A stretch of 21,862 nt of DNA from Sediminibacterium sp. (GTDB taxonomy: Bacteria > Bacteroidota > Bacteroidia > Chitinophagales > Chitinophagaceae), in the NCBI GenBank assembly GCA_023263235.1, contig JALQXE010000078.1, positions 1 through 21,862 of the forward strand, written 5' to 3'. The notes beneath the pieces were generated by a model that was given only the letters and a program-made list of their open reading frames with translations, was not told where the DNA came from and ran no database searches. Shown in pieces: positions 7,941-15,834 of the stretch. Within the stretch, counting starts at the first letter, position 1; each line of letters starts with the position of its first letter. The translations under genes were made by a program, and so were the position numbers.

Positions 7941-9452
7941 ATGAAAAAAATATTTATCTTTTTAGCAGGATGTTTTTTATGGAGTACTTCTGTAATTGCA
8001 CAAGCTGCTAAATCCACAAAAAAAATAAAGGATACGGCTGCAACTTTTGATGCGTATGTACAAAAAGCAATTACGGATTGGAAAATTCCCGGCTTAGCTA
8101 TAGTGGTAGTGAATAATAATGAAGTGGTATTTAAAAAAGTATATGGAGTAAAATCTTTGGAAACCAATGCCGCAGTCAATAATGAAACTTATTTTGCTTG
8201 TGCATCCACTACAAAAGCCATGACGGCAGCTGCAATGGGGATATTGGTGGACGAGGGTAAGGTAAATTGGGACGATCCTGTCATTAAATACTTACCTAAT
8301 TTTAGATTGTATGAACCATATGTGACTACTCAAATGCGCGTTAGAGATTTATTTTTACATAATTCTGGAGTTGGCAATACCGATTTTTTATGGGGAATGA
8401 ATATTTTATCGGGGGACGAAACCGTTGACCGTATGCAATTGGTAAAACCTTCTTATTCGTTCCGCTCTAGCTTTATTTATCAAAATATATTTTATCATAT
8501 TGCAGGAAAAGTTATTGAAAAAGTAAGTGGTGAAAGCTGGGCCGATTTTGTAACAGCTCATATTTTTAAACCCTTGGGTATGAAGCGAACGGTACCATTA
8601 TTATCTCGTATTGTAGATGATAATATTTCTCAAGCACATTATATTATTGAGGATAAAGTACAAAAAATCACCCGAGACACTGCCGATAGAATTGGAGCTG
8701 CCGGTAGCGTTTATTCTACGATTGACGATATGGCAATTTGGGTAAAATGTATGATTGATAGTAGCAAATATGATGGAGGTAGATTAGTAAGTGCCGCTAC
8801 ATGGAAAACTTTATTAAAACCTCAAACATTTGTCACAGAAGAAGGATTTTATCCTACCGCCCAATTAACAAAACCGAATTTTACAACCTATGCATTAGGG
8901 TGGTTTCAACAAGATTACAAAGGCCAAAAATTAAATTTTCATACAGGTTCTTTAGCGGGAGAAATTGCTATACACGGACAAATGCCATCTTTAAAAACAG
9001 GAGTGTATATTTTTGCCAATTTAGATCATGCAGAAGCTAGACACGCATTAATGTTCAAAGCCATGGATTTATATGCAGTAGGAGGCGACACCGATTGGAG
9101 TAATGAATTTTTGAAGCTATATGGGGGCATTAAAGAAAAGGCATTAAATGCGGAAATTGCACAAGCTGCACAACGTGTACCAAATACCAAGCCCAGCTTG
9201 AGTTTGGATGCATATACAGGAGATTACGAAGACCCGCTTTATGGCTTGATTAATATAAACATAAAAAATGGAGTATTATACGCATCCAATATTAAATTAG
9301 GTGATGGTGCCCTGTCTCATTTTAACTTTGATACTTTTGAAATTACATGGAATAAAAAATGGGAAGGAAAATCAATGGTTCAATTTATGATGAATGAGGT
9401 AGGTAAAATTCAAAAAATAAATATTGAAGGAATCATACTTTCAAAAAAATAA
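7941..9452 (+). CDS. Exported class-C beta-lactamase-like serine hydrolase (PF00144 type) with C-terminal DUF3471-like domain
   Basis: The 503-residue product starts at the ATG at 7941; a TTG two codons upstream is less likely. The signal peptide is MKKIFIFLAGCFLWSTSVIAQ. The three family motifs are present: S89-T-T-K92 (nucleophile and general base, in ACASTTKAM), Y180-Q-N182 (YQN) and H334-T-G336 (in NFHTGSLAG). This is the serine beta-lactamase/D-aminopeptidase/esterase fold, not proof of beta-lactamase activity; many environmental members are esterases or peptidases. Residues about 405-503, beginning LDAYTGDYEDPLYG, resemble the DUF3471 beta domain often appended to this group. It precedes the PLP enzyme gene by 38 bases in the same direction, suggesting one transcript, and diverges from the D-aminoacylase-family gene. 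Confidence 0.88.
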   Translation: MKKIFIFLAGCFLWSTSVIAQAAKSTKKIKDTAATFDAYVQKAITDWKIPGLAIVVVNNNEVVFKKVYGVKSLETNAAVNNETYFACASTTKAMTAAAMGILVDEGKVNWDDPVIKYLPNFRLYEPYVTTQMRVRDLFLHNSGVGNTDFLWGMNILSGDETVDRMQLVKPSYSFRSSFIYQNIFYHIAGKVIEKVSGESWADFVTAHIFKPLGMKRTVPLLSRIVDDNISQAHYIIEDKVQKITRDTADRIGAAGSVYSTIDDMAIWVKCMIDSSKYDGGRLVSAATWKTLLKPQTFVTEEGFYPTAQLTKPNFTTYALGWFQQDYKGQKLNFHTGSLAGEIAIHGQMPSLKTGVYIFANLDHAEARHALMFKAMDLYAVGGDTDWSNEFLKLYGGIKEKALNAEIAQAAQRVPNTKPSLSLDAYTGDYEDPLYGLININIKNGVLYASNIKLGDGALSHFNFDTFEITWNKKWEGKSMVQFMMNEVGKIQKINIEGIILSKK

Positions 9453-9490
9453 ATAGACCCACTTTTATTAAATAAATAAAATAGATTATA

Positions 9491-10672
9491 ATGGATTTTT
9501 CAAAATTTAAAAAAAGTACCACTGCAGTTTGGGGTGGAGAAGGTGATTTAAATGTAAGTGGTGCGGTAACAACACCCATTGTGAACAGTGTTGCATTTGC
9601 ATACAATGACGTTGAAAAATGGCATCAGGTTTCACTAGGTAATGCAGAAGGGTTTATTTATAGTCGCAATACCAATCCAACAGTTGCAGCATTGGAAGAA
9701 AAAATTAGACTCTTAGAAGGGGCAGAGGCCGCCACTTCCTTTGCTACTGGCATGGCAGCTATTAGTAATACGCTTTATACTTTTTTAACAGCAGGGAAAA
9801 GAGTAGTATCTCAGAAAGATAATTATGGAGGAACGAGTAAAATATTTTTAGATTTTTTGCCATTGAATAATGTGCAGGTAACCTTATGCGAAACCACCGA
9901 CTTTGATGCGTTTGAAACTGAAATTGCAAAAGGTTGCGATATGGTTTATTTAGAAACTCCAACCAATCCTACTTTAAAAGTAGTAGATATTAAAAGATTA
10001 GCGGCTGCTGCAAAAAAAGTAGGTGCGATAGTGGTGGTAGACAATACTTTTGCAACGCCTATTAATCAAAATCCATTGTCATTAGGCGCAGACTTGGTAC
10101 TACATAGTGCTACTAAATTTTTGTGCGGACATTCCGACGCAATGGGGGGTGTGTTGGCGGGCAAAAAAGAATTAGTACAAAAAGTATATAATTATCGTGA
10201 AATTAATGGGGCAAGTTTACAAGCTGATCCTGCTTATATGATTGCAAGAGGCATGAAAACTTTGGAATTAAGAATTGAAAGACAAAATGCATCTGCTTTA
10301 AAAATAGCCCACTATTTAAAAGCACATCCAAAGATTCAGGATGTGTTTTATCCAGGCCTACCATCGCACCCCGGTCATGAAATTGCAAAACAACAAATGA
10401 GTGGCTTTGGCGGTATTATGAGTTTTGCATTAGTGGGTGGCTATGATAATGTAGCAAAATTATTAACCTCTTTGCAATTAGTACATTTGGCTGCAAGTCT
10501 TGGTTCTGTTAGTACATTAGCCGGTCCTCCTCGAACTACTAGTCACGTTGAATTAACCGAAGCTCAAAGAAAACAATTAGGTATTCCCGAAAGTTTAATT
10601 AGGTATTCGGTTGGTATTGAAAATGTTGATGATTTAATTCAAGACCTTGAAAACGGACTAGCTAAATTATAA
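9491..10672 (+). CDS. Cys/Met-metabolism PLP-dependent enzyme (cystathionine gamma-synthase/lyase family)
   Basis: The 393 residues are the full length of this family. Visible family features are YSRNTNPT (Tyr57, Arg59, phosphate binding from the neighbouring subunit), Tyr112 (DNYGGT, stacks on PLP), Asp184 (VVVDNTFATP) and the PLP Schiff-base lysine Lys209 in LHSATKFLCGHSD. Members catalyse gamma-replacement or gamma-elimination on activated homoserine, cystathionine or methionine. The Cys that marks classical methionine gamma-lyase in the YGCT motif is replaced by Gly (YGGT), arguing against that activity, but synthase, lyase or sulfhydrylase roles cannot be told apart here. There is no signal peptide, so it is cytoplasmic. 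It follows the serine hydrolase gene by 38 bases. Its last 6 bases overlap the end of the convergent gene. Confidence 0.88.
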   Translation: MDFSKFKKSTTAVWGGEGDLNVSGAVTTPIVNSVAFAYNDVEKWHQVSLGNAEGFIYSRNTNPTVAALEEKIRLLEGAEAATSFATGMAAISNTLYTFLTAGKRVVSQKDNYGGTSKIFLDFLPLNNVQVTLCETTDFDAFETEIAKGCDMVYLETPTNPTLKVVDIKRLAAAAKKVGAIVVVDNTFATPINQNPLSLGADLVLHSATKFLCGHSDAMGGVLAGKKELVQKVYNYREINGASLQADPAYMIARGMKTLELRIERQNASALKIAHYLKAHPKIQDVFYPGLPSHPGHEIAKQQMSGFGGIMSFALVGGYDNVAKLLTSLQLVHLAASLGSVSTLAGPPRTTSHVELTEAQRKQLGIPESLIRYSVGIENVDDLIQDLENGLAKL

Positions 10673-12337
10673 AATGGCTCCTTCGCCTTTAACAAATTTT
10701 CCGGGCTTTGCATTGGTATGTGCTCCGTCTTTTAAAACTTGTTTTCCATTTACAAAAACGTGAATCATACCCGTTGCATACTGAATAGGTTTTTCATAAG
10801 TAGCATGATCAGAAATGGTGGCTGGATCAAACACTAAAACATCAGCGTTTTTTCCCACTTTTAACTCTCCATATTTACTTAAATGTAAACTGTTTGCTGC
10901 TACTTTTGATAATTTATGAATAGCTAATTCTAAAGGAATCACTTTTTCTTCTCTAACATATTTTCCAAGGACTCTTGCAAAGTTCCCATAAGCACGAGGA
11001 TGATTGCTTTGTTCTAAAAAGATGCCCTCATTTGAACCAGATGCCGCATCCGATCCAAAGCTCACCCATGGCAATGCAATTTGTTTTTTTACATTTTCCT
11101 CACTCATTAAAAAATAAGCAACCTCAACTCTACTACTATCTTGTATAATCAAATCAATAGCGCAATCCTCAGGACTTGTATTTCTAATTTTTGCTACCTC
11201 AGCTAAAGTTTTGCCTGCATATTTAAATAAGGAGTCTCTTCTAAATCCAAGCAATAAAACCTTATCTGCTCCACCAGTCCCATAGTATAAATTTTCCCAA
11301 TCCTTAGCATTTGTTTTCATTGCGGCAACCATTTCTTTTCTGATGGCTGAATCTTGTAAACGTTTCCAAAGTTTTCCAAATCCCCCATCTTGTAATGAAG
11401 GTGGCATAGCCGCTGTCATACCTGTTGCACCTGCTGTATAGGTATACATATTTGCAGCAATATCTAATCCATTGGCTCTTGCATGTTCTACTATTTTTAT
11501 AACCGAATCCATCTTAGGCCAGTTGTCTTTTCCACCCGCTTTTAAGTGATAAATTTCACCATGCACTTTTGCTTCTTTAGCAATGGTAATTAATTCATTT
11601 ACGGCTTCAATAAAATTATTCCCTTCACTGCGCATATGTGAAATATATCCACCTCCATAAGGTGCCGCTGCTTTACATAAAGCAATTAATTCATCGGTTT
11701 TTGCAAAAAATGCAGGAGGATAAATGAGGGAACTACCCACTCCCAAAGCGCCTTCTTCCATTGCTTGTTTTACGAGTACCTGCATTTGTACAAGCTCGGC
11801 AGCAGTTGGAGCCCGATTGTCTTCCCCAATTACATGTTCTCTAATTGTGGTCGCTCCCACAAATGAAGCGATATTACAACTGATTCCTTTTTTCTCCATA
11901 TAATGCATATACTCACCTAATGTATTCCATGCAACAGGTAATTTTAAGGAACCTGTTTGGTCATCAATCATTTGCTGTTTCATTTTTGCATTCAATGGTC
12001 CCATGCTACCTCCTTCTCCAAACACTTCTAAAGTAACCCCTTGTCGAATATCACCTTGTGAATTTCCGTCAATCATTAAAGAAGTAGGTGCCCAACTAAG
12101 CATATTAATAAATCCTGGGCTCACTGCCATTCCTTTTGCATCAATATTATTTTTGGCAGTTGCTTTACTTAAATCACCAATCAATGCAATTGTGTCGTCT
12201 TTAATTGCAATATCAGCTTTGAAAGGTGCGCCACCATTACCGTCATATACTACACCATTTTTTATAATTACATCATATTGTTGGCGACTACAAGCACTTA
12301 AGCTTACAATTAATATAAGCGTAATAAATTTTTGCAT
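10667..12337 (-). CDS. D-aminoacylase-family amidohydrolase lipoprotein lacking the HxH metal motif
   Basis: The 556-residue product starts at the ATG at 12337, giving a lipoprotein signal peptide MQKFITLILIVSLSAC with lipobox LSAC and Cys16; the in-frame ATG at 12361 would only add eight residues. Fold and length match the D-aminoacylase family, and its C-terminal half closely resembles the gene at 6273-7838 (both share HPRAYG, then ARVLGKYVREEKV). The HxH motif is lost: the aligned segment reads GFINMLSW, with Leu80 and Trp82 where the paralogue has His. The metal Cys is also absent (GEGGSMGP for GNCGGSA). His234 (SHMRSEG), His264 (YHLKAGG) and Asp430 (GSDAASG) remain. It may use one metal differently or not be a deacylase. 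It lies 20 bases downstream of the alpha/beta hydrolase, probably co-transcribed, and overlaps the convergent PLP gene by 6 bases. Confidence 0.85.
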   Translation of the reverse strand: MQKFITLILIVSLSACSRQQYDVIIKNGVVYDGNGGAPFKADIAIKDDTIALIGDLSKATAKNNIDAKGMAVSPGFINMLSWAPTSLMIDGNSQGDIRQGVTLEVFGEGGSMGPLNAKMKQQMIDDQTGSLKLPVAWNTLGEYMHYMEKKGISCNIASFVGATTIREHVIGEDNRAPTAAELVQMQVLVKQAMEEGALGVGSSLIYPPAFFAKTDELIALCKAAAPYGGGYISHMRSEGNNFIEAVNELITIAKEAKVHGEIYHLKAGGKDNWPKMDSVIKIVEHARANGLDIAANMYTYTAGATGMTAAMPPSLQDGGFGKLWKRLQDSAIRKEMVAAMKTNAKDWENLYYGTGGADKVLLLGFRRDSLFKYAGKTLAEVAKIRNTSPEDCAIDLIIQDSSRVEVAYFLMSEENVKKQIALPWVSFGSDAASGSNEGIFLEQSNHPRAYGNFARVLGKYVREEKVIPLELAIHKLSKVAANSLHLSKYGELKVGKNADVLVFDPATISDHATYEKPIQYATGMIHVFVNGKQVLKDGAHTNAKPGKFVKGEGAIL

Positions 12338-12357
12338 AAAATATTTATTTATTGTTT

Positions 12358-13326
12358 TCATTCTTTAATAAAATCATAAATCGCATCTGCTACTTTTTGA
12401 GGAGCTTCTTCATTGGGTACATGTCCTACTTTTTCGAAAATCACTAATTTGCTTTTTTTAATGTCTTTATTAAAATTGTAAGCATTTTCAAAATTGATTA
12501 ATCCATCCTCTTTACCCCATATAATAAGTGTAGGCGTTTCAATTGTTTTTATCAATTCAGTATTTTGTACAAAAGGATTTTTAAATAAAGACAAAGCTGC
12601 TTTTCTATTGCCCTCGCAAAGCAATAGTTCGTGATATCTCGTAATAGTTGTTTCTTCAATTAAATTTTGATTATAATACACGCCTTCTAAACTTTTTTTG
12701 ATTAATGATTTTGGCGTAATAAATAATAATAAATTATTAAGAATAGGTATTTGCGCAATTTTAAAACCAAGTGAACCTTTTTCATCCTTTTTTGGATAGC
12801 CACTCGCATCAATTAAAATGAGCTTACTTACTTTTTGTGGAAGTGCAACTGTATAATGCCATGCAATGCCTCCTCCTAAAGAATTGCCACCAATGATACA
12901 TTTTTTTACATCCAGCTTTATTAATAGCGAATCAATAACTTGTGTATAATTGTCATACCCATAACTATTTTCAAGATTGGGACCTGTTAAGCCAAAAGCG
13001 GGCATATCCAAACTTATTACACGCTTATTGCCATATTGGGCATCGTTTAATATAGATGTCACCTTTTCCCAGGTATGTAAGGAAGAGGAAGTGCCATGAA
13101 CAAGTACAAGTGGTATACTATCTAATAGATTTCCTTCATCCCTATAATGAACCTGCATACCCATAATAGGCATAAACTTTGAATTGCCCGTTGCATACTT
13201 TTTAATGAGCGTTGCTTTTGGAATATCTTTTTGTGCAAATACCGAAAAAGCAAGTACAAGAATAATAACCAATGCGCCTAAACTATACTTTACAATTTGT
13301 TTTATATTTCTCGTTACGTTAGACAT
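12358..13326 (-). CDS. Membrane-anchored or exported alpha/beta hydrolase
   Basis: The 322-residue product starts at the ATG at 13326; the frame is open to 13368 but that extension would translate through the terminator-like hairpin at 13327-13357. An N-terminal hydrophobic segment (YSLGALVIILVLAFSVFAQ, residues about 14-32) is either a signal anchor or a signal peptide ending in FAQ. The alpha/beta-hydrolase features are the oxyanion HG (LVLVHGTSSS), nucleophile elbow G-N-S149-L-G, acid Asp274 (WGKEDGL) and catalytic His302 (VGHVPNEEAP). A mobile cap lies between about residues 180 and 245. The family covers esterases, lactonases and C-C hydrolases; the substrate is not evident. It precedes the HxH-less amidohydrolase by 20 bases. 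Confidence 0.86.
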   Translation of the reverse strand: MSNVTRNIKQIVKYSLGALVIILVLAFSVFAQKDIPKATLIKKYATGNSKFMPIMGMQVHYRDEGNLLDSIPLVLVHGTSSSLHTWEKVTSILNDAQYGNKRVISLDMPAFGLTGPNLENSYGYDNYTQVIDSLLIKLDVKKCIIGGNSLGGGIAWHYTVALPQKVSKLILIDASGYPKKDEKGSLGFKIAQIPILNNLLLFITPKSLIKKSLEGVYYNQNLIEETTITRYHELLLCEGNRKAALSLFKNPFVQNTELIKTIETPTLIIWGKEDGLINFENAYNFNKDIKKSKLVIFEKVGHVPNEEAPQKVADAIYDFIKE

Positions 13327-13357
13327 AAAAAAATACAGCCTTTTAGTAGGCTGTATT
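13327..13357 (-). terminator. Terminator or attenuator hairpin abutting a start codon
   Basis: On the minus strand AATACAGCC (13357-13349) pairs perfectly with GGCTGTATT (13340-13332) across an 8-base loop, followed by seven T residues at 13333-13327. The next base, 13326, is the A of the alpha/beta hydrolase start codon. The structure has the form of a rho-independent terminator for the upstream Dabb transcript, but it leaves no leader for the downstream gene, so conditional read-through is possible. Confidence 0.75.
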
Positions 13358-13406
13358 AAAGTTAACATCTTTATCTCAAAAATTTATTCTAATAAAGGGA
13401 GCTTTT

Positions 13407-13787
13407 TTATTTGTTAGGTTCCACAAAGTAGTCTACCACAAAAACCTTGTCCATATGTGGTTTTAATACAGCTTGGAACGCTTTGTGATCGGCATTTTGT
13501 TGATAGTCGGCTAAATCTTTTTCTGAATTAAAAGTCAGCGTAAAACAATGAGTAAAACCTTGGTCCAAATGTTCGGGACTCATATTAATGCCCCACTCCA
13601 TTTTTTTCACCTGAGGTACTTTACCATATAAAGCAGCGAAAGTTTTAGCTACATTTTCAACTTCATTAGGGGTAGAAGTGGATTTGAATGTAAACAGTAC
13701 AATGTGCTTTAACTCACCTACACGATTTTGCGCCTGAAGTGTTGATAAACCCAATGACAAGACAAATAATAAGATTAATTTTTTCAT
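13407..13787 (-). CDS. Exported Dabb (stress-responsive A/B barrel) domain protein
   Basis: The 126-residue protein starts at the ATG at 13787; the open frame upstream to 13865 overlaps the preceding gene and lacks signal-peptide character. MKKLILLFVLSLGLSTLQAQ is a clear signal peptide. The mature part, about 105 residues, is one Dabb ferredoxin-like domain: it opens ELKHIVLFTFKS, continues with a helix (NEVENVAKTFAALYG) and a strand (VKKMEWGINMS), and carries the FTHCFTLTFNSEKDLADYQ and HKAFQAVLKPHMDKVFVVDY segments typical of the family. Dabb domains usually dimerise; some are enzymes (aldehyde or cyclase-type) but many have no known activity. It lies 50 bases after the aldo/keto reductase gene and is followed by the hairpin at 13327-13357. 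Confidence 0.85.
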   Translation of the reverse strand: MKKLILLFVLSLGLSTLQAQNRVGELKHIVLFTFKSTSTPNEVENVAKTFAALYGKVPQVKKMEWGINMSPEHLDQGFTHCFTLTFNSEKDLADYQQNADHKAFQAVLKPHMDKVFVVDYFVEPNK

Positions 13788-13837
13788 AGAGCAGTTTTTA
13801 AATTTATAGTGGTAATGATTTTCAACATTATAATAGG

Positions 13838-14662
13838 TTATAAAAATATAGAAGGGTCGTCGCATATACGAAACCCTTCATTAAATGTATTCATAAAATC
13901 AACATCTTGTGCGTTTAATGTAAAATTAGCCGCTTCAAAATTTTCTTGAAGTCGTTGTTTTTGTGAAGATTTTGGTATGGTAGATACGCCTAGTTGAAGA
14001 TTCCAGTTTAAAATAATTTGAGCAGGAGTTTTTTGGTACTTTTCACAAATTGATTTTAACCTTACATCTGAAAATTTAATTCCGCGTGTTATAGGAGAAT
14101 AAGATTGTAATTGAATGTTTTCATTTTTACAATAATCATAAGTGGCTTTATCAAACAACCAGGGAGAAAATTCTATTTGATTCAATGCCGGCACTATATT
14201 GCTATATTGCTTTAATTCATCTAAAAACGGAACGGTATAATTTGCAACGCCTATGGCCTTAGCACGTCCTTCGGAATAAATTCTTTCAATTGCTTTCCAG
14301 CTTTCTTTTCGTCCTGTTTTAATAGGCCAATGAATTAAATACAGGTCTACATAGTCCTGCCCTAGTAGTTGTAAACTTTTATCAAAAGCCCTAAGCGCTT
14401 GATCATAACCATGATCGGTATTATTCAACTTGGTTGTTAAAAATAATTCTACTCTTTGAATGCTGCTATTTTTAATTGCATTTCCAATTTCTTCCTCATT
14501 CTCATACATACTTGCTGTATCAATTAAACGATAGCCAATTTCAATGGCTGTTTCCACTGCTTCTTCAGCTTGCTTTTGATACATGTCATAAACACCTAAG
14601 CCCAACAAAGGCATTAGATTACCATTATTGAGCTTAGTGTTTGGAATTGAATAAGGTTGCAT
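13838..14662 (-). CDS. Aldo/keto reductase
   Basis: The 274-residue protein is a full-length aldo/keto reductase of the small bacterial type (2,5-diketogluconate reductase-like). The catalytic tetrad is complete: Asp48 and Tyr53 (LIDTASMYENE), Lys78 (TTKLNN) and His111 (LIHWP). The NADPH-phosphate binding segment is STIPKSSQKQRLQEN, near residues 222-236. It reduces carbonyls or oxidises alcohols in the cytoplasm with NAD(P)H; no signal peptide is present. The gene starts 8 bases after the PhyH stop, so the two are very likely co-transcribed. The substrate is unknown; a role in processing a product of the PhyH oxygenase is a plausible guess from adjacency only. Confidence 0.9.
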   Translation of the reverse strand: MQPYSIPNTKLNNGNLMPLLGLGVYDMYQKQAEEAVETAIEIGYRLIDTASMYENEEEIGNAIKNSSIQRVELFLTTKLNNTDHGYDQALRAFDKSLQLLGQDYVDLYLIHWPIKTGRKESWKAIERIYSEGRAKAIGVANYTVPFLDELKQYSNIVPALNQIEFSPWLFDKATYDYCKNENIQLQSYSPITRGIKFSDVRLKSICEKYQKTPAQIILNWNLQLGVSTIPKSSQKQRLQENFEAANFTLNAQDVDFMNTFNEGFRICDDPSIFL

Positions 14663-14670
14663 TTATAAAT

Positions 14671-15678
14671 TTACCATTTTTCTAATCCTAATAATTTTTT
14701 CCCTAAATCAGTTAATACGGCAGTATCATATTTTGTTTGTTCCCAATTTCTAGGATCACCTGGAAATGCATATCCTTCTGGTGCGATTCTGTTTCTCCAA
14801 GAATTAATGCGCCATTCTTTTAAGGCTTCATTATCTTCCTCGGCTGGCATCATAGAAATGTATTGCGCAATACGAACCTTGTCCTCACTATTATTTGCAC
14901 GAATACCATGTGGCTCTAAGCTATTAAAAATTAATAGATCGCCTGCTTCTAGTTTTACTTTTGTTGGTGTAAAGCCCGTTGTATCTGGTTTATATCGATC
15001 ACGATCTGTTGGTTGTGTTAATTTCCAAGTGTCGTAAGTTCTAAATAATTCAGGGATACATTGAAACCCACCCATGTTTTCATCAGTTTGATCGGCCAAA
15101 GCCAACACTCCTTGCACATTCACTGGTTTTGTTTCAGGATCATAATCCCAGTGAATAAATGCTTTGTATTCATGACCAGGTCGGATAGGAAAATTTAAAT
15201 TAGCACGGTCAATAGTAACCCATAATTTTTCGGTACCCCAAATATCTACAAATGCATCATACACTCTTTGCATTTGTCTATTGTTCCATTGGTGTTGATG
15301 ATTATAACATTCCACCATACCCGTACCTGCTAATTCCTTCATCTTCATTTCAGCTCTTGGTGCAGTATACCATGTTTCTTTATTATTTGGATCTTTTTCT
15401 TCAAACTCCCACAAAAAATTGGCAGTAGCCAACGCTTGTTCACGAGGCACAGCATTTTTAATAACGATATATCCATTGTGTATCCAAAAGTTCCAATCCT
15501 CTTCACTTAGTACCCTCAATGGTTTTCCATTAGAACGGTCATTTAATTTTGTGGCACTACTTTTTGCAGTTGATGGATTTCCAGGAATGTCCTTGTGTGC
15601 ATTACTATTTGGCGTGGCCATTGTTGCCATGGTTGGAACCATAGTTGGAACCATACCTTGTTGTTGATCGTTGTTCAT
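14671..15678 (-). CDS. Phytanoyl-CoA dioxygenase (PhyH) family Fe(II)/2-oxoglutarate oxygenase
   Basis: The 335-residue protein has a PhyH-type jelly roll. The iron triad is His176-x-Asp178 (in FIHWDYD) and His257 (SLEPHGIRANN), with Arg269 (KVRIAQY) placed to bind 2-oxoglutarate. Members hydroxylate varied small molecules; the name does not imply phytanoyl-CoA. Residues 1-50 are low-complexity (MVPTMVPTMATMATP) and unlike the family core, which starts near residue 55 (LRVLSEEDWNFW). Their DNA holds a 12-base direct repeat with several in-frame ATGs, so the true start may be any of the Mets at residues 1, 9, 13, 17 or 20. No signal peptide is seen. It heads the minus-strand unit running through the aldo/keto reductase and is divergent from an AraC-family regulator, a common arrangement for PhyH genes. 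Confidence 0.87.
   Translation of the reverse strand: MNNDQQQGMVPTMVPTMATMATPNSNAHKDIPGNPSTAKSSATKLNDRSNGKPLRVLSEEDWNFWIHNGYIVIKNAVPREQALATANFLWEFEEKDPNNKETWYTAPRAEMKMKELAGTGMVECYNHQHQWNNRQMQRVYDAFVDIWGTEKLWVTIDRANLNFPIRPGHEYKAFIHWDYDPETKPVNVQGVLALADQTDENMGGFQCIPELFRTYDTWKLTQPTDRDRYKPDTTGFTPTKVKLEAGDLLIFNSLEPHGIRANNSEDKVRIAQYISMMPAEEDNEALKEWRINSWRNRIAPEGYAFPGDPRNWEQTKYDTAVLTDLGKKLLGLEKW
15632..15655. repeat. 12-base tandem repeat in the PhyH N-terminal coding region
   Basis: GTTGGAACCATA occurs twice in perfect tandem (15632-15643 and 15644-15655). Read on the minus strand each copy contributes an in-frame ATG, giving the MVPTMVPT repeat. A partly degenerate third unit (GTTGCCATG) lies beside it, at 15623-15631. 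Confidence 0.8.
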
Positions 15679-15834
15679 AGCAATCTAGTTTGGTTATTAA
15701 TTTTGAGATATTTCATTTTATAAGATAAAAGTACAAAGTAAGCGAGGTTGCTATTTTCACCTAAATTGGCCATTATTTGCTCTATATTGATAAATTATGA
15801 TTAATTTGGACATAAGTCAGCTATTTAAGTACCA
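15679..15834. promoter_or_regulatory. Divergent promoter region, PhyH/AraC
   Basis: These 156 AT-rich bases separate the PhyH and AraC genes. For AraC, TTAATTTG (15801-15808, one mismatch to TAnnTTTG) lies 21 bases after TTTG (15776-15779), an acceptable Bacteroidota -33/-7 spacing; transcription would start near 15815. For PhyH, TTACTTTG on the minus strand (15741-15734) is also one mismatch off, with no clear -33. A short imperfect palindrome, AAAT-TGGCCA-TT-ATTT (15763-15778), and TTTTAT-AAG-ATAAAA (15716-15730) are possible operator sites. The regulator may control both genes, as inference from layout. Confidence 0.4.

Noticed and set aside
7941..9452. Beta-lactam resistance gene
   Set aside because: The motifs define only the wider serine-hydrolase fold, and an appended DUF3471-like domain and neighbours suggest another substrate.
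10667..12337. Pseudogene status for the HxH-less amidohydrolase
   Set aside because: The frame is intact over 556 codons with a proper lipobox and otherwise conserved residues, so substitution rather than decay is more likely.
13327..13368. N-terminal extension of the alpha/beta hydrolase
   Set aside because: It would translate through a perfect hairpin and T-run; the ATG at 13326 gives a plausible signal anchor.
13788..13865. 26-codon N-terminal extension of the Dabb gene
   Set aside because: It overlaps the end of the aldo/keto reductase gene and a proper signal peptide begins at 13787.
15632..15655. CRISPR or mobile-element terminal repeat
   Set aside because: Only two 12-base copies in coding sequence with no spacers, no nearby cas or transposase genes.
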